A stretch of DNA of 64,000 nucleotides from contig NZ_JBGFSM010000004.1 of NCBI RefSeq assembly GCF_041679265.1, positions 124,001 through 188,000 on the forward strand. The letters run 5' to 3'. Shown one piece after another: positions 43,948 to 52,155 of this stretch. Under the pieces are notes generated by a model that had not been told where the DNA came from, made no database searches, and saw only the letters and a list, made by a program, of their open reading frames with translations. Position 1 is the stretch's first letter. Each line of letters begins with the position of its first letter. The DNA comes from Autumnicola sp041679265 (lineage in GTDB: Bacteria > Bacteroidota > Bacteroidia > Flavobacteriales > Flavobacteriaceae). A program made the translations under genes and the position numbers.

Positions 43948-45129
43948 CTAAACTGCTGTTTCTACCTGCGCATTAGTAGTGTTAACTCTTTTCTTTCTTC
44001 GCTTGATGTTGGATTGAATCACATAATGATCTATCGTTGGAGCGAAAACATTCATTAACAGGATCCCCAGCATCACTCCTTCAGGATATGCAGGGTTAAA
44101 AACCCTTATCATAATAGAGAAGAATCCAATCAGGAATCCGTAGATCCATTTTCCTTTTAAGGTTTGTGCCCCGGAAACCGGATCTGTAGCCATAAATACA
44201 ATACCAAAAGCCAGGCCACCCACAATAAGATGAAGATACCATGGGAAATTGGTAAGATCATTACCTTCCAGTCCCATTGCCGGGAGGGCGTTAAAAATTA
44301 ATCCCATTACCGCAGCCCCTACAAAGGCACTAAGCATGATTCTCCAGCTTCCTGTTTTGGTAATAGCCAGAAGAACGGCACCAATTAATATGCATAAAGC
44401 AGAAGTTTCTGCAACAGAACCAGGAATTACTCCTGTAAACATATTCATGGCAGAATAATGAACATCGTGACCCGCGGCCAAAGTACCTAAAATGGTCTCT
44501 CCCGATACCCCGTCTACTTCCCATGCATTACTTACCCAAACCTGGTTACCGGACATATAGGTAGGATAGGCAAAAAAGGCAAATGCCCTGGCAGTTAAAG
44601 CCGGGTTAAGAATATTCATTCCTGTACCCCCAAAAGCTTCTTTCCCAATAAGTACTGCAAAAACAACAGATACGGCAATCATCCATAACGGCAATCCAAC
44701 AGGCATAATCATAGGGATAAGTAAGCCGGTTACCAAATATCCTTCGTTTACCTCATGCCCTCTGAAGATAGCAAAGGCAAATTCAATTCCCAAACCTACG
44801 GCATAAGAAACCACAATCATAGGAAGCACTTTTAAGGCTCCATGTCCAAAAGCATCCCAAAAGGTAAAAGGCTCATCAAGTTGAACCAGATACTGGTAGC
44901 CGGTGTTCCACATTCCAAAAAGCAAAGCAGGAATAAGTGCAATTACCACCGTAATCATCACCCTTTTTAAATCTACAGCATCCCTAATGTGAGATCCTTT
45001 TTGGGTAGTGTGATTAGGAGTAAAAAGAAAAGTGTCCAGGGCATTTACTGCCGGAGCAAATTTCTCATATTTATTACCCTTTGCAAAGGGTTCTTTTATT
45101 TTATCTAATCTCTGTCTAATCCATTCCAT
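43948..45129 (-). CDS. nqrB: Na+-translocating NADH:quinone reductase subunit B
   Basis: This 393-residue membrane subunit carries covalent FMN and part of the Na+ path. About ten hydrophobic helices are visible. The segment WEVDGVSGETILG probably holds the flavinylated Thr, equivalent to the SGAT-type site in Vibrio. Other family parts are KEAFGGTGMNILNPALTARAF and MATDPVSGAQT. It lies 14 bp after nqrA in the operon. Confidence 0.96.
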   Translation of the reverse strand: MEWIRQRLDKIKEPFAKGNKYEKFAPAVNALDTFLFTPNHTTQKGSHIRDAVDLKRVMITVVIALIPALLFGMWNTGYQYLVQLDEPFTFWDAFGHGALKVLPMIVVSYAVGLGIEFAFAIFRGHEVNEGYLVTGLLIPMIMPVGLPLWMIAVSVVFAVLIGKEAFGGTGMNILNPALTARAFAFFAYPTYMSGNQVWVSNAWEVDGVSGETILGTLAAGHDVHYSAMNMFTGVIPGSVAETSALCILIGAVLLAITKTGSWRIMLSAFVGAAVMGLIFNALPAMGLEGNDLTNFPWYLHLIVGGLAFGIVFMATDPVSGAQTLKGKWIYGFLIGFFSIMIRVFNPAYPEGVMLGILLMNVFAPTIDHYVIQSNIKRRKKRVNTTNAQVETAV

Positions 45130-45143
45130 AGTTAAACTTCTTT

Positions 45144-46487
45144 TTATCCAACTTCAGTAATCATTAAATCCAAACCTAAACGTATTACTTCCTGAATTTC
45201 GATCTTAGAAGTATTAACGTATTCCACCAGGGCGAAATCTTCCGGAGCAACTTCATAAATGCCCAGATTTTCCATTTTTTCAATATCGCCTGCAAGACAT
45301 GCTTTAATAAGCTGCATAGGAAATATGTCCATAGGCATCACCTCTTCCATTTCTCCCGTCACCACCAAAGCACGCTCTTCCCCGTTAAGATTTGTCGTGG
45401 GTTTGTATTTTCTATTCGGGAACAGCCAGGAAAGAGAGGTATGCGAATTTGAATGGATGTGGTTATAAGTAAATGGCAACCATCCAAACATCCTGTACTT
45501 ATTACCTTCCGGAATAAGAGTGACTTCACTGTCAAAAAATCCAACATACTGGTGATTAGAAAGCTTTTGTCCTGTTAGTACGTTGCCAGAGATAATCCTT
45601 ACATCGTCAGAAATTTCACCTATAAGATCGGTAACATTTCCACCAATTTTAGTTTTGTAATATTTACGGTTTTTGGCCTCGCTTCCAGTTACTGCCACCG
45701 TACGGTCTGCAATATACTTCCCGGTAAGGAAAACATTCCCTATAATGGTAAGATCTTCCGCTGCAACCGTCCAAACCCGATCTCCCATATTTAAAGGATC
45801 AATTTTATGGATTTGAACCCCAACGTTTCCTGCAGGATGAGGGCCGCTAACATGATGCAGCTCCACTCCTTTGATATCGTTTAGCACCTTAGCTGAACTG
45901 TCATCCACACAAAGATGAACTTTCCCGCTGGTAAGCTTTCTCATGGCATTTACCCCTTCCTGAAAAGCAGCTACTTTATCTTTAAGAATAAAGCCTGCAT
46001 CCGGAGCCAAAGGAGCTGTAGTTACTGCAGAAATAAAAATAGCTTTGGGCGAATCTTTGGGATCTGCAATAATATCGTATGGCCTCTGATTAATAAAGGC
46101 GCCACAACCACTTTCCAGGATGCGCGCCTTTACATTTTCCGGACTTGAAGCTGAAGCGTCCATTTTCCCAAAATCTTTATAAGTATCTTCAGGATCTGCT
46201 TCAATTATAATTTCCATGATCCTGCGCTTCGCACCACGCTTTATTTCTTTTAGCGTTCCGCTAACCGGGCTGGTAAACCGTACTTCACCAGTATATTTTG
46301 AGAAGAAAATTTCATCACCAGCTAGAAGCTTAGCTCCTTCTTTTACAACCATTTTAGGTACAACTGTGTGAAAATCCGGCGGCTTAATAGCGTAGGTTTT
46401 AGATCTTGGAGCTTCTGCAAGTTCCTTTTCCGCCTCTCCTTCTAATTTTAGAGATAATCCTCTTTTAATTCGAATGTCTTTTGACAT
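45144..46487 (-). CDS. nqrA: Na+-translocating NADH:quinone reductase subunit A
   Basis: NqrA is the 447-residue peripheral subunit at the cytoplasmic face that takes part in quinone interaction. It begins IRIKRGLSLKLEGEAE and has FHTVVPKMVVKEGAKLLAGDEIF (a lipoyl-like region) and the C-terminal LIKACLAGDIEKMENLGIYE that is diagnostic. It is the first gene of the operon, with a perfect -7 element 43 bp upstream. Confidence 0.96.
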   Translation of the reverse strand: MSKDIRIKRGLSLKLEGEAEKELAEAPRSKTYAIKPPDFHTVVPKMVVKEGAKLLAGDEIFFSKYTGEVRFTSPVSGTLKEIKRGAKRRIMEIIIEADPEDTYKDFGKMDASASSPENVKARILESGCGAFINQRPYDIIADPKDSPKAIFISAVTTAPLAPDAGFILKDKVAAFQEGVNAMRKLTSGKVHLCVDDSSAKVLNDIKGVELHHVSGPHPAGNVGVQIHKIDPLNMGDRVWTVAAEDLTIIGNVFLTGKYIADRTVAVTGSEAKNRKYYKTKIGGNVTDLIGEISDDVRIISGNVLTGQKLSNHQYVGFFDSEVTLIPEGNKYRMFGWLPFTYNHIHSNSHTSLSWLFPNRKYKPTTNLNGEERALVVTGEMEEVMPMDIFPMQLIKACLAGDIEKMENLGIYEVAPEDFALVEYVNTSKIEIQEVIRLGLDLMITEVG

Positions 46488-46529
46488 AGGATGGAGTGTA
46501 TGTTAAAAAATGTTTATTTTAAAGTCGTG

Positions 46530-46562
46530 CAAATTTATGAATTTTCACCTCACTTTTCCCAA
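46530..46562 (-). promoter_or_regulatory. Candidate promoter of the nqr operon
   Basis: On the minus strand TTG (46562-46560) is followed after 22 bp by TAAATTTG (46537-46530), a perfect -7 element. The start would be near 46523, giving a leader of about 36 nt. Confidence 0.5.
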
Positions 46563-46622
46563 CAAATAGGAGTTTTTTACAAGCCTCAACTGTTAAAATG
46601 AGAAGCCAAAAATTAAGCGATT

Positions 46623-46652
46623 GTTTTGATGTTAAAAATGTTTATACTTTTG
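46623..46652 (+). promoter_or_regulatory. Candidate promoter of the DUF5103 gene, very close to the start codon
   Basis: TACTTTTG (46645-46652) is a perfect -7 element with TTG 21 bp upstream (46621-46623). It ends only 4 bp before the ATG at 46657, implying a leaderless or near-leaderless mRNA. Confidence 0.5.
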
Positions 46653-46656
46653 AAAA

Positions 46657-47910
46657 ATGAAAGCAGTTCTACTCTTTTCTTTTATTATTCTTAACACTGC
46701 CGCTAGCTATAGCCAGGCAGAGGTAGAAATCCTCCCCCCAAATTACATCAGGACCATTCAGCTTAACGGCAGTGATGCTGCTCCCGGCAGCGATCCCATT
46801 ATGCTCCTGGGAGAAAGCCTGAGGCTTTCGTTTGATGATATTATAGGAGACGAAGCCGATTATTATTATGTAATTGAACATTACAATTACGACTGGACGC
46901 CCTCCCGCCTGTCCAAAAATGAATATTTGCTGGGTTTTGATGATATTCGTATTTTTAATTACACCAATTCCCTGAATACCCTGCAGCCTTATTCCCATTA
47001 CGAATTACAAATTCCAAATAGCGATACTGGAGGCCTTAAAGTAAGCGGCAATTACATGATCAAGATCTTTAATGCCGAAAGAGAACTTGTTTTTTCCCGG
47101 AAATTTATAGTTTATGAACCCATTGCAAAAGTAGGCGTAACGGTAAGAAGATCCAGAAACATCAATTTTATCAATGAAAAGCAGGTAATAAACTTCAGCA
47201 TCACTTCATCTGAATTTCTTCTGAAAAACCCAGCTGAAAACGTAAAAGTACTCCTTCTTCAAAACCACAATTTCAAAACAGCTATTAAAAACATAAAGCC
47301 GCAATACACCATTGGCAATGAGCTTATCTACAAATATGATGAGCCTACAGCTTTTTGGGGCGGCAATGAATATATTCAGTTTGACAGTAAAGATTTAAGG
47401 GCCACCACGGGAGATATTAATTATATAGAACTGGAGGAACTCTACCACCACTTTTTGTTCCCTGATTTTACGCGTGCCTTTGAACCCTATACTTATAACC
47501 CAGATATCAACGGCGGCTTTGTGGTGAGGACACTTTCCGGTAATAATCCAGATATTGAGGCAGAATACGTATGGGTACATTTTCAGCTAAAAAATTCACG
47601 TCCGCTTAATGGCGGACAGCTGCACATCTACGGAAAATTTAATAATTTCGTACTGGATGAAACCACCAGATTAAGCTTTAATGAAGAAACCGGTTTTTTT
47701 GAAGGAGTACGGCTATTTAAGCAGGGATTTTATAATTATAAATATATATTGCTTAATACCGATGGCAGCCTGAATGAAGGTTTTATAAGCGGGGATTTTG
47801 ACGAAACTGAAAACGACTACCAGGTAGTGGTGTACTACAGGACTCCGGGAGCAAGATATGACCGGGTGATTGGGCTGGGAAAAGCCAGCTCCCTAAACAT
47901 CAGGAATTAA
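46657..47910 (+). CDS. T9SS plug-type protein (DUF5103)
   Basis: The 417-residue exported protein has a signal peptide (AVLLFSFIILNTAASYSQ). Its body matches DUF5103: PPNYIRTIQLNG, YYVIEHYNYDWTPSRLSKNEYL, NLLQ-type repeats and a C-terminal carbohydrate-binding-like sandwich (VWVHFQLKNSRPLNGGQLHIYG). Members have been named plug proteins of the type IX secretion channel, where one closes the SprA pore when idle. This supports a working T9SS, consistent with the T9SS-sorted adhesin downstream. It diverges from nqrA. Confidence 0.87.
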   Translation: MKAVLLFSFIILNTAASYSQAEVEILPPNYIRTIQLNGSDAAPGSDPIMLLGESLRLSFDDIIGDEADYYYVIEHYNYDWTPSRLSKNEYLLGFDDIRIFNYTNSLNTLQPYSHYELQIPNSDTGGLKVSGNYMIKIFNAERELVFSRKFIVYEPIAKVGVTVRRSRNINFINEKQVINFSITSSEFLLKNPAENVKVLLLQNHNFKTAIKNIKPQYTIGNELIYKYDEPTAFWGGNEYIQFDSKDLRATTGDINYIELEELYHHFLFPDFTRAFEPYTYNPDINGGFVVRTLSGNNPDIEAEYVWVHFQLKNSRPLNGGQLHIYGKFNNFVLDETTRLSFNEETGFFEGVRLFKQGFYNYKYILLNTDGSLNEGFISGDFDETENDYQVVVYYRTPGARYDRVIGLGKASSLNIRN

Positions 47911-47928
47911 CAACCAGCCATAGAGATT

Positions 47929-49026
47929 ATGAAAGTTAAAAGGTCGCTGTTAAAATACAGAGGGACAAGGTGCCTTAACTGTGATCACCAGCTTAGCATT
48001 AGTGACCGTTTTTGCCCGCGCTGCGGCCAAATGAACAGCACCAAAAAACTAAGTTTTGATGATTTCTTTTCTGAATTCTTTTCAGGCATTTTTGCTTACG
48101 ATTCCCGATTTCAGCGTACGCTGAAAGCCTTATTATTCCAGCCAGGCAAAATTTCAAAAGACTACATACAGGGAAGAAGGATGCGCTATGCGAATCCCTT
48201 CCGGTTTTACCTGAGCGCTTCTATTATATTTTTCCTAATTATGGGTTTTTCCAGCTCTCTTGATGAAGTAAGTTTTGCCAATGACCGTGATGCCATAAGA
48301 AAAGAGCTGACTCAAATGCCAAAAGACAGCCTTAATCAAATAAATGAGAACCTTAAAATACTCCCGGCTTTAAAGGACAAAGAATTACGCCTGGATCCCG
48401 AGGCACCGCAACCCACACAGGAAAATTCTTATGCAGATGTTTATATCCCCGAGGAAGATATGGACACTATGGGTTTCTGGAACAGGAATACCGAAAAACT
48501 TAATATTTTTTACGAATTTCATAAAGAAACGCGGATTGTAAATTCTGAAAAGGCGCTGGACAGCCTGCATTTTACCAAAACCACTACTAATGAATGGTTA
48601 TACAAAAAGGCTGTTAGCTTTAACAGGATATATGAAAATCCTTCGATTTTTGTAAATTATTTTATCAGCAAACTTCCATTTATCATTTTTTTCTACCTTC
48701 CGGTTTTCGCACTTTTTATGTGGCTCTTATATGTAAGAAGGCCCTTTAACTACATGGAGCACCTCATTTTTGCCTTTCATGTGCAAACTACTTTTTTTGT
48801 ACTGTTTTCCCTTGCGCTCATCTTTGATTATTTTATTTCTGGAGACTGGGGAACCACAATAGCAATCACTGTATTTGTAGCTTATTTATATAAGGCCTTA
48901 AGAAAATTTTATAACCAGGGCCGTGTTAAAACGGTTCTAAAGTTCATCATTCTAAGCGGTATATTCTTTATTTTAGCAGTGATCGCAGCCGCATTTTCAG
49001 CACTTGCATCCTTTGCAATCTTTTAA
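47929..49026 (+). CDS. DUF3667 zinc-ribbon membrane protein
   Basis: The 365-residue protein opens with a zinc ribbon (Cys15, Cys18, Cys29, Cys32: CLNC...CPRCGQMN) followed by FDDFFSEFFSGIFAYDSRFQRTLKAL. This is the DUF3667 signature. One membrane helix (about residue 98), a long hydrophilic loop (residues 115-235) and about three C-terminal helices follow. Function is unknown; it may be an envelope protein. It lies 18 bp after the DUF5103 gene and 2 bp before apaG. Confidence 0.85.
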   Translation: MKVKRSLLKYRGTRCLNCDHQLSISDRFCPRCGQMNSTKKLSFDDFFSEFFSGIFAYDSRFQRTLKALLFQPGKISKDYIQGRRMRYANPFRFYLSASIIFFLIMGFSSSLDEVSFANDRDAIRKELTQMPKDSLNQINENLKILPALKDKELRLDPEAPQPTQENSYADVYIPEEDMDTMGFWNRNTEKLNIFYEFHKETRIVNSEKALDSLHFTKTTTNEWLYKKAVSFNRIYENPSIFVNYFISKLPFIIFFYLPVFALFMWLLYVRRPFNYMEHLIFAFHVQTTFFVLFSLALIFDYFISGDWGTTIAITVFVAYLYKALRKFYNQGRVKTVLKFIILSGIFFILAVIAAAFSALASFAIF

Positions 49027-49028
49027 AT

Positions 49029-49415
49029 ATGACCCAACAGGTAACCCGTGGAATAAAGATTTCTGTTGAAACGCACTTTGAAGGAGTTTACTTCAAAGAG
49101 TATCAGATTCGTTTTGCCTTTGGTTATCGCATCACGATTGAAAACCAGAGCAATGATTCCGTTCAGCTTACTTCTCGTTTCTGGAAAATAAAAGACGCCT
49201 TAAATAAAACCGAAATTGTAAAAGGAGAAGGCGTTGTTGGAAAAAAGCCAATTTTAAAGCCGGGAGAAGTACATTCCTACCAAAGCGGATGCCTTCTTAC
49301 AGCTCCTTTTGGAGCCATGAAAGGTTATTATAATATGGTAAATTTCACTTCAGCAAAAAAATTCAAGGTACGCATTCCAAGCTTTAGGTTAAGCGCGCCT
49401 TTCGCTTTAAATTAA
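49029..49415 (+). CDS. apaG: ApaG family protein
   Basis: This 128-residue single-domain protein has the ApaG fold: ISVETHFEGVYF, FGYRITIENQSNDSVQLTSRFWKI, GVVGKKPILKPGEVHSYQSGC and FGAMKGYYNM. It was linked to Co2+ resistance and to diadenosine polyphosphate metabolism in other bacteria, but its biochemical role is unsettled. It lies 2 bp after the DUF3667 gene. Its TAA shares TTAA with the stop codon of the convergent NRDE gene. Confidence 0.93.
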   Translation: MTQQVTRGIKISVETHFEGVYFKEYQIRFAFGYRITIENQSNDSVQLTSRFWKIKDALNKTEIVKGEGVVGKKPILKPGEVHSYQSGCLLTAPFGAMKGYYNMVNFTSAKKFKVRIPSFRLSAPFALN

Positions 49416-50125
49416 ACCTTCAGGAATTCTTCTGATACTTTGCCGCCGGCCAGTTCTTTGTACCAGAATCTTAATGCATCACTGGTTTTTTCAACCTGAG
49501 AGATACTCTGTGTTTTCAGAAATCCCCTGTCTATTATAAGGCCGGAATTCTTATCTCCAGCTCCTGCAGAATGATGAAATTCCAGCAGTGCTTCCGCATC
49601 CAATTCCTTTTCATCTTTTACATCCTTAAACCACTCCAAGCGCTGCGCTTTTATTTCTTCAGAATATAAAGGCGAGGAAGACCATATATGGCTGGTAAGC
49701 GGCAGATGCTTCCGGTGCCGTTCATTGCCATCCCACACGAATTCAATAAATATTAATTCCTTTCTCCAATCCACAATAATCATGGTAAAAGGTTCAATAT
49801 CTTCGAGAGGATAATTCAGGATTTCTTCATTTACTTCTTCATTTGCCAGAAAATCCTTCACTACCACTCCCCTGCTTTTTCTGTAGGACTCCTTCCGCCG
49901 GTGATTTTTAAAACCTCCGTTTAAGAGGCAGACAAGCCTTTTCTTTTCACTAACACCAAGCCAAGTTCCGCCGGCAACTTTATCTTTGGGAAAATACAAT
50001 CTTTTACCAGAATATGTTTCCCACGAAGGAGGCAAATTTTCCCTGTTTACAGCTTCATCGCGATTAAAAGTTAAAATAAAAGCGTTATAAATTTCAGGTT
50101 GAGCAACAAGGCTAACGGTACACAT
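49412..50125 (-). CDS. NRDE family protein (TANGO2-like)
   Basis: The ATG at 50125 gives MCTVSLVAQPEIYNAF, the family N-terminus with Cys2; the frame is open 33 codons further upstream but without similarity. The name-giving NRDE motif is in LTFNRDEAVNREN. GGTWLGVSEKKRLVCLLNGG is also typical, and the Cys2 environment resembles an N-terminal nucleophile hydrolase. At 237 residues it is full length. Biochemical role unknown. It is convergent with apaG, with a 4-bp overlap. Confidence 0.92.
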   Translation of the reverse strand: MCTVSLVAQPEIYNAFILTFNRDEAVNRENLPPSWETYSGKRLYFPKDKVAGGTWLGVSEKKRLVCLLNGGFKNHRRKESYRKSRGVVVKDFLANEEVNEEILNYPLEDIEPFTMIIVDWRKELIFIEFVWDGNERHRKHLPLTSHIWSSSPLYSEEIKAQRLEWFKDVKDEKELDAEALLEFHHSAGAGDKNSGLIIDRGFLKTQSISQVEKTSDALRFWYKELAGGKVSEEFLKV

Positions 50126-50256
50126 AATTTTTGGAAATCTTATGAAGTTACAAAAAAAGTTAAGCTTTCGTGAATACTGGCTATATAAATATGAATCCCA
50201 CTTTATTTTTTTACCTTTAGCCACTAAGTATCAAACGCTAAAAACCTAAAAAATTT

Positions 50257-51882
50257 ATGGGAAAAGGATTTTTTCATGTTCCTGTCGCCACAAACGAACC
50301 AGTAAAATCGTATGAGCCAGGATCCCCCGAAAGAGAAGAAGTTTTAAAAACGTACAAAGAGCTATACAACAATAAAATTGAGGTGCCGCTTTATATAGGT
50401 TCCGAAGAGATTAAAACAGGTGAAACCGCAACCATGCACCCACCACATGACCACCAGCATGATCTGGGGGTTTATCATAAAGCCAGCAAAAACCATATTG
50501 AAAAAGCCATTGAAGAATCCTTGAAGGCCCGTGAAAAATGGGCAAATCTGGAATGGGAACAAAGAGCGGCAGTTTTTCTTAAAGCAGCAGATCTTATTGC
50601 CGGGCCGTACCGTTCTAAAATGAATGCGGCAACCATGATTGGCCAGTCTAAAAATGTTTATCAGGCTGAAATCGATTCTGCCTGTGAAATTTGTGATTTT
50701 CTTCGTTTTAATGTGGAATACATGTCTCAAATTTATGACGACCAGCCAGAATCTTCAGATGGAAACTGGAACCGTATTGAATACCGCCCATTGGAAGGAT
50801 TTGTTTACGCAGTGACTCCATTTAATTTTACTGCAATTGCAGGAAATTTACCTTCAAGCGCAGCTTTAATGGGAAATGTGGCGGTATGGAAACCAAGTGA
50901 CAGCCAGATTTTCTCAGCCCAGGTTCTCATGGAAGTATTTAAAGAAGCAGGAGTGCCGGACGGAGTTATAAATATGGTCATGGGAGATCCAAAAATGATT
51001 ACTGATGTAGTTCTTGAAAGTCCTCAATTTGCAGGGATACACTACACAGGTAGTACCACCGTATTTAAGAATATCTGGGCACAGATTGGGAACAATATTC
51101 ACAAATACAAATCTTACCCTCGTATTGTAGGAGAAACAGGAGGTAAGGATTTTATTATCGCGCATCCTACTTCTAATGCCAAACAGGTTGCTACAGCCAT
51201 TTCCCGCGGAGCTTTTGAATACCAGGGACAAAAATGTAGTGCTGCTTCAAGAGTTTACCTTCCGGAAAGCCTTTGGCCTGAAATCAAGGATTTTGTAATT
51301 GAAGATGTGAATTCTTTTAAAATGGGGTCCGCTGAAGATATGGGCAATTTTATTAATGCGGTAATTCATGAAGCTTCTTTTGATAAGCTGGCAAAATATA
51401 TAGACCAGGCGAAAGAAGATAAAGATGCTGAAATTGTTGTTGGAGGTGGTTACGACAAATCCAAGGGTTACTTTATAGAACCTACCGTTATTGTTACTTC
51501 CAATCCTACATACGAAACAATGTGCACCGAATTGTTTGGACCTGTGGTAACTATTTATGTTTATAAAGATGACCAGTGGGAAGATACATTAGATATAGTA
51601 GACCAAAACATGTATGGATTAACCGGTGCTATTTTCTCCGGAGATCGTTATGAAGCTGCAAAGGCTACAAAACGACTTCAGAATGCTGCCGGAAACTTTT
51701 ATATTAATGACAAACCAACAGGAGCTGTTGTAGGACAACAGCCTTTTGGAGGTGCAAGAGCCAGTGGAACCAATGACAAAGCTGGTTCTAAATTAAACCT
51801 GTTGAGATGGGTTTCTCCAAGGCTGATAAAAGAAACTTTTGTTCCGGCTACAGATTACCGATATCCCTTTATGGGCGAATAA
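50257..51882 (+). CDS. pruA: L-glutamate gamma-semialdehyde dehydrogenase (proline catabolism)
   Basis: This 541-residue NAD-dependent aldehyde dehydrogenase oxidises glutamate semialdehyde (pyrroline-5-carboxylate) to glutamate. It has GFVYAVTPFNFTAIAGNL, the NAD-binding FTGST-like HYTGSTTVF, the catalytic Glu in IVGETGGKDF and nucleophile Cys327 in QGQKCSAAS. PFGGARASGTNDKAGS is the P5C-dehydrogenase hallmark. It is a stand-alone gene followed by a strong terminator. Confidence 0.96.
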   Translation: MGKGFFHVPVATNEPVKSYEPGSPEREEVLKTYKELYNNKIEVPLYIGSEEIKTGETATMHPPHDHQHDLGVYHKASKNHIEKAIEESLKAREKWANLEWEQRAAVFLKAADLIAGPYRSKMNAATMIGQSKNVYQAEIDSACEICDFLRFNVEYMSQIYDDQPESSDGNWNRIEYRPLEGFVYAVTPFNFTAIAGNLPSSAALMGNVAVWKPSDSQIFSAQVLMEVFKEAGVPDGVINMVMGDPKMITDVVLESPQFAGIHYTGSTTVFKNIWAQIGNNIHKYKSYPRIVGETGGKDFIIAHPTSNAKQVATAISRGAFEYQGQKCSAASRVYLPESLWPEIKDFVIEDVNSFKMGSAEDMGNFINAVIHEASFDKLAKYIDQAKEDKDAEIVVGGGYDKSKGYFIEPTVIVTSNPTYETMCTELFGPVVTIYVYKDDQWEDTLDIVDQNMYGLTGAIFSGDRYEAAKATKRLQNAAGNFYINDKPTGAVVGQQPFGGARASGTNDKAGSKLNLLRWVSPRLIKETFVPATDYRYPFMGE

Positions 51883-51904
51883 AGTTATAGGAAATAACTT
51901 TAAG

Positions 51905-51932
51905 AAAGGCCGCGCATGACGCGGCTTTTTTT
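51905..51932 (+). terminator. Terminator of pruA
   Basis: GCCGCG (51909-51914) and CGCGGC (51920-51925) form a stem with loop CATGA, followed by seven T. Confidence 0.85.
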
Positions 51933-51984
51933 ATCACTAAATCGCTCTTTTTCAGAATAATTTACCCTCCTCAAAAGCACAATA

Positions 51985-52056
51985 TTATCTCTTCAACGAG
52001 AATTAAAGTTCTTCAACGAATATTTATTAAAGGTTTGTAAAAATACTATACATTTA
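51985..52056 (+). promoter_or_regulatory. Candidate control region of the giant adhesin gene
   Basis: CTTCAACGA occurs twice as a direct repeat, at 51991-51999 and 52011-52019, exactly 20 bp apart. The first copy follows TTATCT. A -7-like TACATTTA (52049-52056, one base off) stands 30 bp further on, about 100 bp before the ATG. Nine-base direct repeats with this spacing resemble sites bound side by side by response regulators (LytTR-like). Binding factor unknown. Confidence 0.4.
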
Positions 52057-52155
52057 TAAGCTAATTCGCTTTGCCCCAAAGTTTTACCAAAGCTTTTTTG
52101 TGACTTCCGATTTTCCCCACAATTATCGTGATGTTGATGCTATAATTTTCGGACT

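Noticed and set aside
49412..50224. Longer NRDE protein starting upstream at 50224
   Set aside because: The extra 33 residues are Lys/aromatic-rich with no similarity, and the family begins at Met-Cys-Thr, which matches 50125.
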